Assembly (NCBI GenBank): GCA_911728435.2
Contig: OU452211.1
Span: 4,774,001-4,838,000 of the forward strand
Reading direction: 5' to 3'
Source: Apoderus coryli
Taxonomy: Eukaryota > Arthropoda > Insecta > Coleoptera > Attelabidae
DNA: 64,000 nt
Each line of letters opens with the position of its first letter. Positions within the stretch are counted from its first letter, which is position 1. The notes under the pieces were generated by a model. It worked only from the letters and a program-made list of their open reading frames with translations, had not been told where the DNA came from and searched no databases. Shown here in pieces: positions 26,459-41,400 of the stretch. A program made the position numbers and the translations under genes.

Positions 26459-29400
26459 CTAGAACAAGGATAATCAAGGAACATACCAGAAAAACTGATT
26501 TGATGAAGTTAATGAAATGAAACTCAAGAATTACCAAAGTAAATTTAACTTTGGTGTCGTCTGTTGATGCAAAAAGTATTCTGCTTAAATAAGCAATTAG
26601 TGGATTGGATATAGCATTGATTTGGTGAAGTTGCAAAAACGATTGAGGATAAGGTGTGCATGGTTACATACAGATTGTTTTTCGCATCTTTGTAGTTACA
26701 GAATTAAAAAATTCAATGCATTAGTTGAATGGATAACCTAAGCGTTGAGAAACCTGATAGTTACAGTAGCCCTGGGCAGCATTGTGGATAGCACTGGACA
26801 ACAACTAGTTGAAGTTTATGGATGAGTTGCCTTAACAAAATGAATGGAAGAAACAGTGTAGAGAAGAACTTGTGAAAGTGCTCGTTCTATCACGAAGTGC
26901 AGCACAACGAACTTTACAGAAAACACTATCAAATGATATACAAACGGCTCCAAATCGAATAAAAGAACAAGAGCAGGAGTATTCGTGCCTGGAACGAAAT
27001 ACTCACAATGGGAAGTAGCAAATAAGTTTGCAAAAAAGGGTGTGTCAACCTCTTTTGTAGGGCCTGAACCGTTCTTCTGCACCTATATGGAAAAGTTCAA
27101 AATGAAGGAGGAAACAGGCAGACCAATACAATCCAAGAAATTCCTTGGAAACTTCAATCGTAATAGATCCAAAATCTGTTTGGATCTCAAAAATCGCCAT
27201 AAGGAACATATGGCAAGATTAGGTCTAGACGAGAGCGGTGAATGCAGATTCTGTAGGGAGGAGCTAGGGCAGGAAATCATGCAATATGGAGACATGTTGT
27301 TGTTGAAACCAGCCAGGCTATTGAAGTTCATAGGAGCTCTAGAACGTGATGTAATTTGAGACACAGATCAAGTAACTTAAGACAGGGAACGCAATAGACC
27401 ATCAGGTGTAATTTTAATCTTAATCTTATCAATAGAAACGATAAGAAACCTAAACGCATGATTAGAAATTTTTCGAGGAGATACTGAGCAGTTATGGCAG
27501 ATTATAATTCTGAGTTTAAAATAAATGGGTTTTAAAAATTTGGATCAGTTTCTCTCGCCAGAAAATTGTTTGGAAAATGCTGTAATTCGGACAATTTTAC
27601 AACCTGGCTGAATCAAAAATTTAAAAAAAGCATAATATTTCACTACGCTATCCAGGAGACTTTAACAGCGTCATTTTTTTACAGCTCAATGTATTTTATA
27701 GGAGAAATGGCTAAACATATTAATTATATGTTCTCGTATATTCCCCTATCGCATGATTTTTTAAGCTAAGTTTCGTACGAACCCTTTTGATGCTTTTCTG
27801 GAACAGACTCGTTATTTGTCCCTGTCGTAAAGTGTGCACAAGTTCTCTCGCTGCATGATGAGGCGACACTAATTCCACGCAGTTGATAAAGCGATAAAGT
27901 TTCTGTAAACCGAGAACAGAGAGAATTGAAAGAGATTGAGAAAACAACAACATCTTCACATCACGATAAAGGCTCTTGGTGAAAATTGAATCGATATAAT
28001 TATGTTTTCTGTTGCTGTATCAAATTCCTTTAAAAGTATAATATTATAAAAGAAAGTAAATGAGATATAAAATTGGTACACGATATTGTTTGATATGATG
28101 TTTCAGATAATTGAGCAAAGTATATTGCGTTTAGGAGGAGTTAGGAACAAAATATAGGGTTGTTCAGAAAAAAACAAAAAAAATACAACATGCAAATATT
28201 TGTTTATACAGGGTGTCCGGAAAAAGGATGTCAATCCGTTAACCACAGATTCCTTAAGCAAAAATAATATGAGTTTTAACATGTAATTTTTCATTTTAGC
28301 CCTCCATGTTCGATATACAAGGCGTCAAAGTTGAAAATTTAAAACCAATATTTTTAAATAATTCTAGTATTTATTGAGATATTGGATTCAAATTTAGTGT
28401 GTTGCTTCAGCATAAAGAGCTACTTCTTTCCAAAAAACAACACAAAAAACAATGTCTTAATAGGCAAAGTACGGGATGTTCAGTACCCATTGACCCCCCT
28501 AAGTTCTTATTACGTACGCCAATGACGTTTAAACTAAGTTTTTATAAGTTACTATGTATTTTTGATTATTTTTTAACTCTTATAAAATTTGGATAAAATA
28601 ATTTGTTTTTGAGATATTTGGAAAAGTATTGGCTCTTGTTTGATGCCTCGGCGGCTCTGGCTAATCCCATAATGTTGAAATATCAAGCAACTCTGGTGTT
28701 AATTTGGATACCTACTTAAGCAATGTTTTATTGTTGTCAAATTAGTTAGACAAAACATTTGGTTTCAACTTGATGGTGCACCAGCATATTTTGCTAGGAA
28801 TGTAAGGAGATACTTACATGAAAACTTTCCCCAACGCTGGATTGGGCGAGGCTGTTAAATGGCCACTTCAATCCCCACATCCTACTCCTTTGGACTATTC
28901 AGTCTGGGGTTGTATGAAAGCTTTTGTTTATAAGGTTCCGATTTTGAGTGAAAATCATTTAATAGAGAGAATCTTACAAGCTGGGGAAGACTAGGTTGAA
29001 GCCTCATATTTTTCAAAGACTAAGATTTTATTTACTAAAAAGAGCTCGCATATGCATTTAAAAAATGGGGGTCATATCCAGCAATTTCTTTAGACTGGTA
29101 GTTTTTCTAATGTTTATTTAATTACTTTTTCATGTTTTTAAAATAATATGTTTAAATAATTAATATTTGACTATGATGCTTCAAATTAAGTTAAAAATAA
29201 TAAACAATTTCGTGTTCGTAGTGTTTAGTTTTCTTACCTGTCTTTTTTGGAAAGAAGTAGCTCTTTATGTTGAAGCAACACACTAAATTTGAATCCAATA
29301 TCTCAATAAATACTAGAATTATTTAGAAATATTGGTTTTAAATTTTCAACTTTGACGCCCTGTATATCGAACATGGAGGGTTAAAACGAAAAATGACATC

Positions 29401-32400
29401 TTAAAACTGATATTATTTTTGCTCACAGGTTAACGGATTGGGCTCCTTTTTCCGGACACCCTGTGTACACTCAACGACATTAGATTCGGCACAACCAAAA
29501 TTTAGATTAAATTTAATGTATTATAACTTTTCCCCCATAGTCCGATTTCAACCTTTTTTTTTACAAAATGTGGATAATTATTTCGGTTTTAATTAATTTT
29601 ATTCAATTTTCAAAAATACAGTTTACATGTTGTAATATACAGGAAAATAAAATGCAAGGTTTTGTGAGACTGGAAGTTATGGTAAAAGACCTGAATCTGG
29701 AAGAATAAGAGACTCAGTTTTAAGAGATCGGCATACCAGTGATAAGAAATGAACTCCAAAGAGTTCGTCTAGTTGCTGTCAATGAAATTACAAGTAAGAA
29801 GAAGACTTCATGAAGTCAATTTACGGGCCAGAAGACCGGCAACTGGACCAGAGCTCCTCAGACAGCACCGAGTTAATAGACTTCTTTTTTCGCAAGAACA
29901 CATTAACTGGAACCTTCAAGAGTGGAGACAAGGTCTCTTTTCAGACGTGTCCAGATTTTGCCTGACATCTACAAACTTAAGAGAAAAAATATGCTTTTAT
30001 ATTTTCCTGTATATTTGAACATGTAAACTGTATTTTTGAAAATTGAATAAAATTAGTTAAAACCGAAACAATTATCTACATTTTGTAAAATAAGGTTAAA
30101 ATCGGACTATGGAAGAAAAAGTTGGACAAAATGAAAAACGACTTTAAATAAGAAATAAATTATGTGAATAAAGAGCTTTTTCGTTTCGGAATTGGTTTTC
30201 CTCCTCCTTCGAACTATAAAATAATACAACGGAACATTAAACTATCAAAAAACAAAGTCAAAACTCAAATAATAACAACAGCAACAAAGTAAACAACATA
30301 ATAACATTAATTCAATAGTTTTAGTATTCGGTATATCAAAAAAAAAAGAATAATTAATCAACACTTACTTGACTAAAAAACATAATATTCCTACTTCTCC
30401 AAACACTGCCCTTTGGTTTATCCCGCAATGCTGGCAAGGTATATCTGTAAAATAAAGGTTATTCAAAGAAAAATTGATCTGCTAGTTCAAGACTAAGAAG
30501 AGTGATTTAATAACAAGAATTAATTACGTCCTAAATAAATCCTAATATAGAAAGTATTTCTTATCATAATACCTAAAGAATATGTGTTCCATCAGCAATA
30601 TAAAAAACCCCATAAGCATACCAAATCCCAAAAGAATAAAAACACCAATAACGGCGGTAACACCCAAAGGGCGAGGTTGTGCCATATCAATTACCAGTTT
30701 GAAACAAGGGAGACCTCCATACCACTTTTCTTGCAAAATGTCCATGTAACCGTTCGAAGAATATTTTGCAATTACTGCTGAAATGCTGTCCTGCAAAATA
30801 CATATAAGGTGTTTTCTAATTGATTGTCAATATTCAATGAGGTTAATCTGTGTATTGCATGCTAAAACGCTCTTAGTGAGCCAGAAATTGATATTCTTTA
30901 ATATAATTATTTTCTCAATTAACTTTCAGATTACGTTAGATATTTCTATAAAATTGATACAATTCGTTCAAAATCATTAAATAGAATAAACAACAAAACT
31001 CAATGTCTAGACGCCACAAAAATCACTTCAATACACAAATTGGAACTTGACTTGTATCGTGAAAAGTGTCTTTTGCTTATGTGAACTTTTGCCTTAAAAT
31101 GATGCACAGGTTACTCTTCTCAAATACAGGATAGGGCAGAGCAGCTTGCTTATTTGAGTTTGGGCCCTGGAGCGACGGTTGTTTGGAGGAGAGTGGGGCA
31201 GGCCCAATCCAAAGAGTGGTTCGTAAAGATTTATCCCGCTTGATTGAGTTAGCATCGTGGAGTGGACGAATATGCAACGCGTGTTCGCTGTTGAGGCTTA
31301 TTTTGACAACGTGCCTCCAATATAGCGCCCCATGGCGGTGTTCTTGGTCCGAAGTCGTTTGTTTCAGGGTTAAACAGCTTCAGGGAAACTGGTGATGTGA
31401 TAAAGAAGAAAACTGTATTTCCACGAACAGTAAGGACATCGCAAAACATCGACTTAGTCTCTCCTAAGCGCTCTACTCGAGAGCATGCATCTGCTGTTGG
31501 GTTTTCTGCTGGTCCTGTGATTCAGATCCTCCATGAAGAATTGAAATTCAATCTGTAAAAATTACCTTTTCGTACAGGAACTCATCCTTTTGTTATTCGA
31601 GAAAATGCGCTTTTTGCAATGCTTGCTGACGATCTTATTCCTGTTTTACATATTGTTCAAAGAATTGAATGTAGGTCTGCATTACTTTATCTTTTATTGA
31701 ATTTTAAAATACGCAAGTTGCTCTGCCCCTCTCCGATAAATTAAGAAATGCTTTATTTTTTATAATTTAAATTATTACTACAATCATTGCTTTAAATGTT
31801 GAAAAAAGTTGAATGCTTTGTGGATTTTATAAAATACATACTTTCAATGGAAATCCCTTGGTCATGCCAATAGCGTACGTGTCCTCGTTTATCGTATCTC
31901 CAATTTTTTGTAAATTGCAACCGTGATCGGTCGCTCGATAGTAGTCCAGAATTGGAGTGTCCGCAATCAGAATATCTAACGAACCGTTTCTATAACAAAC
32001 GCGCAAATATAAAACATACAACATAACCGATGCAGTGGAAATTGCAAATGTAATATGTGAGTGTTTTTGATTGCTGCAATTTTCGTGGGAAATATAAATG
32101 CCGATAAGAAAAATGGAAAATTATATTGTTGTATATATTAGAAAATGAATAAGGGTATCCACTGTAATGTTGCGTCAAAATAAAAATGCATTTAATATAT
32201 CGTCCTCGGATTAGAAATCAAAGAAACAACTTAAATTTGGTGATGTATTATTCAAAACAAAAATGCATTTGATATATCGTCCTCGGATTAGAAATCAAAG
32301 AAACAACTTAAATTTGGTGATGTATTATTCAATAAGTGGTTTAAAAAAAATGTCTGTCTGTCTGTATCCACGAAAACGCAAAAACCACTTAACAGATTTT

Positions 32401-35400
32401 AACCAAATTTGGCACAAAAATACTATTGGACATGGCAAGGAGCTGATTAGATTTTGGTAAACATTGAGCGTAGGCAAAGGGTTTAAAAGAGGGTTCAAAA
32501 ATTAAAAAGATCGATAGTTCTTAAACTTATCCGAAATACTGCATAATTTTTTACGCATTTAGTTGAATATAACCTAGTTTATTGAACATAAAATATTAGA
32601 CCACATTGGCGTTCGAAAATAAGGTAAAATGGGGTAAAAAAGATTTTAAAAAATCGTATTTCTTAAAAGTAGGAGAAATATTAACTAGTTCATTATAGCT
32701 TTGATAGAATATATCCTATAAAATGTGTCATAAATAACTTACTTTCATAGGCGTTCGTAAAAGGAAAAGAAAAAGAAAGAAAAGGGGTTCAAAACATACA
32801 AAATAAATATTTCCTAAACTTATTCGAAATATGGAATAATTTTTCATAGTTGTGATACAATATAAGCTAAAAAATATTCCATAAAAGAATTGGTTCACAC
32901 AGACGTTCGAAAATATTCTAAAAAAAGGGTCAAAAATCAAATATACCAGAAAAATTGGCTAATTATATATAGCTTTGATATTAGATAACCTACAAAATAC
33001 AGCATAAAATTTTTATCTACATTGGCGTTCGTAAATAGTAGAAAAGGGGGTAAAATGAAAAAAATATTTAAAATGTAAAAAATCATACTTACTTCAATTT
33101 TGCTACTCCATCTTCAATGTTTTCCAATGTGTATCTTCTCATATGCTCCCACAACATATAGTTAGCCTTTTGGACATAATATTCCGCTGCTGACGACTTC
33201 GGAGCCCCAACTTTTTGACTAAGTAACTACAAAATCGAGACATACTTTAGTCCTTCACCTTATTTCAATAGAACCGATAAAACTTACACTTCTATCATGA
33301 TAGTTGCTCACAGTTTTATGAAAAAACAACCCAGCAATTAATGCAGCTATGTTAGCTGTATAGCTGGAAACGAATATAACTGAAAATCCACCCCAAACGT
33401 TAATTAGGAATTTATTTGGCCAACTTTTCGGAGCTTTAAATGCTACCAAATGACCGCAGAGTAGTCCCCATGTAACCCATAGTGCTGAACTAAGGCTAAA
33501 GTTCTTCGAACGTTGTCTACCCCAAGGGTTTAGTCCGAAAGGCGACAGCCATTCGAAGATTGCTACGGAAACTGCAACTATGTTAACACCTGAAAAAGAA
33601 GAGAATCGTTTGTTAACTGTGTTTCACCGCACATTTCTACTTACTTGTAAAAACACCAGTCCACAAGGAGTAGCTGAACGGTAACAGAAACGCCATCAAG
33701 GGTATATCGGAAGTTTGTTGAGGTGCTGCTAGAAATGAAACACCACTATAAAAATATGGAGCACTAAAATCCATAACTTCACTGCGAGCCGCTGACACAC
33801 TCAGCGCAGCAAATGACATGTGAGCCGCCCCACTCACAAGATCACCAACGATACCATTCCATTTCGTGTTGGAATCTGAACTGAAATATGGCTGGCTCGG
33901 ACGGGTTGAAGATTTTGTTAGTTCTTCTTTGAACCTAAAAAATTACAAATCTTTATAGATATGTTTTGATGATCATCATCAGTATCAGTACTACGAGGGT
34001 TGCCTTTTATATTTCGGGATTAGAGAACAAAAACAAATATTAATCATCGAAAATCACTTTATTATTTTTCAAAATATTCCCCATGAAGATCTATACACTT
34101 TTGCATGCGTTTGAACCAACTGTCGAAGCACTTTTGCCACTCTGATTGAGGTATCTCCAAAACATGAATTCTGAATGCAGCAACCGCTTCTTCAGGTGTC
34201 GAAAAACGTTGACCTCTCAGTTTTGTTTCTTACGTACGGGAATAAAAGGAAGTCATTCGGTGCCAAGACAGGACTATACGGCGGATGACTCATCAAATCG
34301 ATGTTTTGGGTGCTCAAAAATGCAGTTGTGAGTGATCCGTCTTCGGCGGTTGGTTTTCCTGATTTCTTGGAAGACAACTGGCAAACAAATGGTTGTCTAC
34401 CAATCAGAATTGACTGTTCTGCGTTGTTCTAGTGGTTACGGTTGCGACATGTCCAGTTTTTCCCAAAAAACAGGCGACCATTTGCTTGGAAGTGCTTCGT
34501 GCGCGAACAACTTTTGTTGGATTTGCCTCATCTTGAAACACAGTCGACTGCTGTTTACTTTCGGGCTCATACACGTAAATCCACAATTCATCACCTGTCA
34601 CGATGTCATAGACGTGTTTCGAAGCACCGCGATCGTATTTTTTCAGCATTTCTTTCAACCAATCGACTTTTGAGCGATTGACAAATTGTGTGGGACCCAA
34701 CGCAAACAAATTTTTTTGCCAGTAAATGTTTATGCCATATTGAATGTATGCTGGACCCACTAATGCCTAAGGTTGTCTCAATCTCTCGTCTCTCAATAGG
34801 TCACATGACGATCTTGCAATATCAGTTCGCGCACAGCATCAATGGTTTTCGGAACAACAACTGATTTTGGACGACCTTCACGAAATTCGTCTTGGAGTGA
34901 ACTACGACCACGATTGAATCTCAAAACGTTCTGAGTTCGTATAACCTTAAAAATGTCCAACTTTACGATAAAGCTGTCAGTTGCCAGATTGCAATACCAG
35001 GGTTGCCAAATCCCGAAATATAAAAGGCAACCCTCGTATTTTATGCAAAACATTGAAGCTTCAAAGAGGAATATATAGTAGTAGTATTGGTATTAAGTAG
35101 TTAGAAATGTATAAAATCATCACTTACTTATATTTAAGAAACTTTTTGCCTACATCTCTAACTTTCCTACTTTTTTTCGTTAAAACTCTTGAACCGTAAA
35201 GTCCATCTGCAACTATATATAATCTGAAAGAAATAATTCCTTTAAAAATATCAGAGTGCGACCTAAATTCTCACACGATATCGCTATTTTTACCTAAAAT
35301 CAAATTCTAATTCTTGAGCAATATTTTCCAACAGGTCCATTGATAGACCATAACAACAATTTGTGCGATATTTAAATTTTTGAAATGGAAAAAATCTGTC

Positions 35401-38400
35401 ATCGTCTTCTGAATAATCAGCGTATTTATTATTGTAATCATCGTAAGGAGGCTCATCAACATCGTTCTCTTCCTCGTCTTCTAATCGCTGCATCTCGTTA
35501 AATACGAGAGTCAAATTGTCTTTGTCAGAGGTTAGGACTCTATGGCAAGGCAGTCCTGAAATCATAATGTCCAGATCTAAATAATTAAATTTACAGGAAC
35601 GTCACGACTTGTGGAATATCCCTCCGGTTTAGTAACTTTATTATTTTAAATTCAAATTGCTCATGCATGAGAGTTATGCGAATGTATCTGATTGAAATTT
35701 GAGGAAGATGAAGATTTTTTACAAAAAATAGTGGGGACGGATACTCAAAAAACTCAAAAATACGTTAGCTACAAATTTTGCATGAAAAAGAATTAAAAGT
35801 ATATTTGGTATTTACCTCTGAGACACTGGCCATCTTCATCTAGCTCGCTCTCCATCACAAATGGTGGGGCTAGAGCTGTAACTACCCTAAATACGGTTCT
35901 AGCTCTCGTTGAGACTGCAGCCACTGATAAATCACCTCCAGGCCAAATTATTGTGTCTAAACGCACGTTTCGACCAGAAACTAGTCCAACGCGCTTCCAT
36001 CTAACTCCAGATGTTTCACGCAAATAGGCATCTAAAAACACCAATAACTGTTAGTTTCAAATAACTAAATTAATGAGAGAGTAAGTACCTGTTTCAGTTC
36101 TATTGTAATTGAGGCTACGTTCAGGAACTAGATTTAATATTTCGAAATTTGCAACTAATGATTTGTCCACTTTGTCAACGCCAATTTCTTGTGTGGATTT
36201 TCGACCTGATAAGGCTTCTGTACAGGCAATTTTCAATTCTCTGAAACCCAGATAAAGTACAAAGTAAATTAGTTGATTTTTTAACCTATAGGTTTCTTGT
36301 CTATGGTTTACATAAATTCTCTTTATTTTGAGGACTTTTTATTAACATTCTTCTGAATACACACTTCTTTAAGATAACTCGAATGTTCTAATAGGATACA
36401 TAGAGGTAACAAAATATTACGAGAACTTCATGGATTTAATTCATCAAAAAATGTAAACTAACGTCTTTCTAAACAATAGTCTGTGATTTATGTAAATGCG
36501 ATTTCTCTATCAAAAGAAGTTTTTAAACTTTACATGCACATACATAAGTATGAAGAACTATATCTAAATATTTGGGAACTCCAGCTTCGGACTCTTTCCT
36601 TGCCGATGAGATGTTCTCATGCAGGGATCTCCAAGCATAACTTCATTCGCTGCATTTTTGCTACTGTGACAATAAAATTTTTCCGAATAAGCATTTCACG
36701 TATTTCCAGTTAAAATAATATTTTTGTATTTGTATCTATATGTACTATAGGTACGGAAATCGTTCGAAAAAAAATATAAATACGAGCTAAAACATTTCTG
36801 TTTATTATTCAATAGTTAATCCTTTGAATTGGCCATTAAACGTAATTACCATTGCCATTTATTATTATTAACTGTTTTTTTTTTGTTCTGGACTGATATA
36901 TAGGGATCCTGTAAAATAGATAAAGGTTATATGAAATTCGTTTTTGTAATATCACAAAAGCTTTCTGCTCCTTAACAATAGAAGATACGGTTTCTATTCA
37001 AGCGATTTGCGTCTCGACTCAACGCTTTATTTGACGTTAAAGCTTTTCGGATATAGAATATAAGGAAAAAGTTTATGCTTTTTACTAGATACAATCAAAT
37101 TGCGAAAATAAAAGCACTATTTTAAATAGAACAAGAGTTGGTGTATTTATTTCTTGTTCTTGTTCGTATTCAAATTTAATATCAAGGAAATATAAGTGAT
37201 TATATAATACGAGTATTTGCCAGTTCAATAAGAAATCTAACTTCTCGTATATAGTTATTAATTATTGATTTTTAAATAATCGCCTTCGCCAAAAGACCAG
37301 AACTCCATGTATGTTTCGACTTTGTGACAAACAGTTCAAGTTTGGATTTCAATATATTTTATGTTTTATTGTTAGATTTGCGATTGAATAAGAATCAAAG
37401 CAAAGCAAACATATTAAGCTTTTTAACAGATATCGAGGGAAGAGTAGATAATTACGAAATAGTTAATTAATTAACGGGATGCGATGTCTATTCTATAATT
37501 AAACGAACTAAATATCTACATTAACATCAATATTCGCACATAATTAACAATTATTATTACACGGGATTTATGATATATTATTATTTAAAATGGATTGTAT
37601 ATAGATAATTCCTATCAATTGTAGCATAATAATAATTGATTTTACACGCGTTCTATAAAATACTATAATATATCAAAAAGAGCATAAAAGTGTTGAAAAC
37701 AGGTCATATAAAAATTCGTAAAAATTAAAGGGATATTCCTGAACGTTTGTGACATATTTTTTGAAATGCCCTGTAGGCTGTTGGTTGACAGATGACGTCG
37801 AAGTTGTCTGCACTCTGCACAATAGATCATGCAGGTGTCCCGGGCGTTATTAACCTATTAACCGATATTTTATTATTTTTGTGTTTACATTTTCGTCTCG
37901 TTTGGAAATAAGGATTTAAATAAATTAAAATTAAACAGGCATTAAAATTAAACAGGCAGGTTTTAGTCCCAGATAAGTTAGTATTAGTTTTACTTATCTG
38001 GGGTTTAGTGTGCTACCGGCAATGTTTAGTTAGTGTTTGTGTGTTCAAAATGCGAAAATATCGTTTTAGAAGTTTGTAAAAACGAAGACATTATCTACAA
38101 TTTGGAGTATTCCAGATTGATTGTTATTGATCAAATTATTATAAGACAGCGCCGCTACAACTGGCTATCATAGTTTAATATTTCGTTAAATTTAAAATAA
38201 ATCGGCATCAGCGAATATTAAAAAAGTGTGCATTTAGTGTATCTACTTCTCGGAAATCTGTTGTGTTTTTAGTGTATTCAATAAATATGCGAAAATATCG
38301 TAGTAGTAAAGATGGATTTATTTATCAGGTATTATAATCATTATTTCAAACATGTTCATTTTCACCTCTCTACAATTGGCAACGCCGCGTGCTGCGGTTT

Positions 38401-41400
38401 GTAGGTTGGAAGCCATCGTGAAAAATAATTTGTCATAGGCGCCGATTTACCAGGGAAAAACGTGGATTTGCCCCATTTTGTAAACATTGAATAAAAATTC
38501 CGAAACAAATTTTTTATGGTTTTTCATGCTTTCCTGAGCATTAAAATTTTTGTACTGAGTGTTCACCCTGTATAATAGTTCCAAGATAGCCGAGAAGGTT
38601 AAAATGTTGTACCGATCACGAGATTTTGTATGCGGTACGTTCCCAAGGGAGTCTTCTTCAAAATATTTAAACTAACGTAATTTTAAGTACAGATTTTCAG
38701 TTTGTAATTTATGTAAATGCGATTTATTTATCAAAAGACGCTTTTTAACTCTACTATGAATACCTATTTCACTTTAAGAAAATTGAAATGTCCAAACAGG
38801 AAGCACAAGGATAGAGAACTATATCAACATTCTTGTGAATGAAAATGTAACAAAATATTAAGAGAACATTGATTTGATGGAATATGTTTTCATACAAAAA
38901 AAATGTAAACTAACTAACGTACATATTTCTAAACACAAGTTGCCTGTTATTTATATGAATGGGAATTATTTATATTAAAAGAAGTTTTTTCACATTACTA
39001 TTAATATTGCATATACACATCCATAAGTATGATAAACTATATCAAAATATTTGGAGTTTTTTAAATAAGCGCCTTCTCCAAAAGACAAGAACTCCCATAT
39101 ACAGGTTACAGTAAAGTAAAGTGTGTTTGAACTCGACCTATGTGAACTATTATTATCCATTTGGGACTATTCTAACATGCAGCAAGTTGAGTGATTTCCA
39201 AACAATAGAGATCACAGCTTTCGCTATGTCTCTCAAAATAAAAGACAAACCATCTCACAGGAAACATTATTATGCACTTTCTCTTTCCATTAAGTAAATT
39301 TCAACCAGACAATTTCTGATGTATATTAGATGGTGGTCGGTGGAATAGAATTATGTGCAATCCAATATTCAAGAAGCTTTGACTTTTGAGTAGAGTTTAT
39401 TCTGTTAGCCGTAGAATATGAGGGCGAAATGAAAAGTTTTTTTGATGGATGGATGGATAAGTTAATAGAGTAATTTGACTCGCTCTCTTTGGAAAATTTC
39501 ACTGCAGATATTTTCGCCATTTTACAAGCACTTCATTACGACATGCAATCCAATTAATCAATGCAGTGCAATGGCTCTACAAATCCATAAGCACAATCCT
39601 TAACCAAAATCTCAAGTAGACAATCTACATCTACAGCCTGCAGTCATCTTCGGTTTCACCACACTCACCAGTTAAAAATCCTCAATATAGTCCTGGTATG
39701 GTAATTACCAAAATGAACAAATCCAAATATGCGGACTTGTCTGGATGGGCAGTCCTCTAGTCTATTCAGAATTAAATTCCTTGAATATAGTTGGCCTACA
39801 TTTTTATCACACCATACAATATGCAATCTAAAGCACAAAAAGTTTCAGAAGCTTCAGTTCGTTAAAGCTCGAGTCTGGCTAGATACAACTAGATCTAGTA
39901 ATAAAAAGATATTGCTTGTACAAGGTAAGGAAAACTTTATATTCAGTCAATTCATGAGGCAAGGACAATGTAGACTAGGAAAGTAAGTTGAATATTTTAG
40001 ATTAGCTTTCATTTTTTTTAATAAAGTATAATTTCTTTTACCATTGAATTAAGGAAATAAACGCCGCAAAATCCCTTAAAAATCTTAAATCAATGATGGT
40101 AAAAATGCTTTTTCAATTACATTGGTACCTACCACATACATGAAAGGACAGATACTTCTTCCTGAAGACTTTCGGAGAAGGTTGTAATTTTTAGACTAGG
40201 TTTTTTTTAATTTCAAGAAATTGACCATGTGTTTCGACCAGTTGATTTTGCTCGAAAACGGTAAACTTTAGAGCTTATGACCAAGAGTACCTTTTTTATG
40301 TAGAAAACATTGGCTGTTGAAATGGGTATCTTAAAACAGTAATTTTTCCAGTGGCGTAGAAATTTGGGAAAAAACACTCACTACCCCTTCAAAATCGTCA
40401 TTAATTATGAATTAAAATGTAAAAAAGACGAAAACGAAGTTTTGTACTTAAAATTCCTATATGGCATTATGTTAAACCTAAAAGCTATACTGAGATAATA
40501 ATAATTCTTTGTCTATGACAATAAACGTAATACTCGCAATGACAGCCTGTATATACTCTAAGTGCTGAATGTCTTTTCCATCATCACATTTAGCCCTTTA
40601 AACGTATTGTTTAACAAACTAAAACAACTCTATTTTATAGAGAACTGGTGTTATTTTGTCATAAGTACAAAAACAAGAACTACATATACTGCTGAATCCA
40701 TTCTCATGGGAAATTTCAAAGTTGTTGTTTGTATTTTCCTTTCTTCCCCATTGTGAACACAAGAGACAAAATTAGTTATTGTATATATAAAGTAATATAA
40801 AGCCTCTATTATGTGGCTCTGTTCTTATATAGTAGAAAATTAATTTCGTCATCAAAGAACATACCTGTTCAAAGACATTTTTTTTTGGACTAGTCAATAG
40901 ATACGTAATCAAATCATATTATACGTTAAACCAACGATGATGTCGTAATCTAAAAACTAAATAAACCTTTTTTTGAACTGTTTCTTTCAAATTTATCCAG
41001 TATTTCGTAATAATTCATGTGGTTCAATGACTGACTTTCAATATAAAGGACAGATAAGGCATTTTTTCCTGTCTTAAACCAGCGCGATTGTCTGTTTGCT
41101 TATCCATTTACGAAAACGAACGTTCCCCACTGGCGTTGGGTACCGGTAAAGATATAAAAATTTGTAAGATAGTTAGAACATTTGGAAAAGTGGACATTAA
41201 AGCCTGAACTGCTTCAAATTTGTTTGAAATTGTTTGTCTATCTGTCTTTTCACATAAAATATTATACTGTCCAATCTTTTCTTCTAAGTTATATGGCTCG
41301 ATATCGTTCTTCAGTTAATTTTTTCTAGTCTATTTATTCTGTTGTGGGACGCGGACACTTTTATTCTCATCTATGATTGTAAAACCTGTCAGGGTTCAAT

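Noticed and set aside
34332..34681. Plus-strand frames across mariner A (and the like at 51486-51991 and 62442-62855)
   Set aside because: They mirror the transposase on the other strand; the recognised motifs are only in the sense direction.
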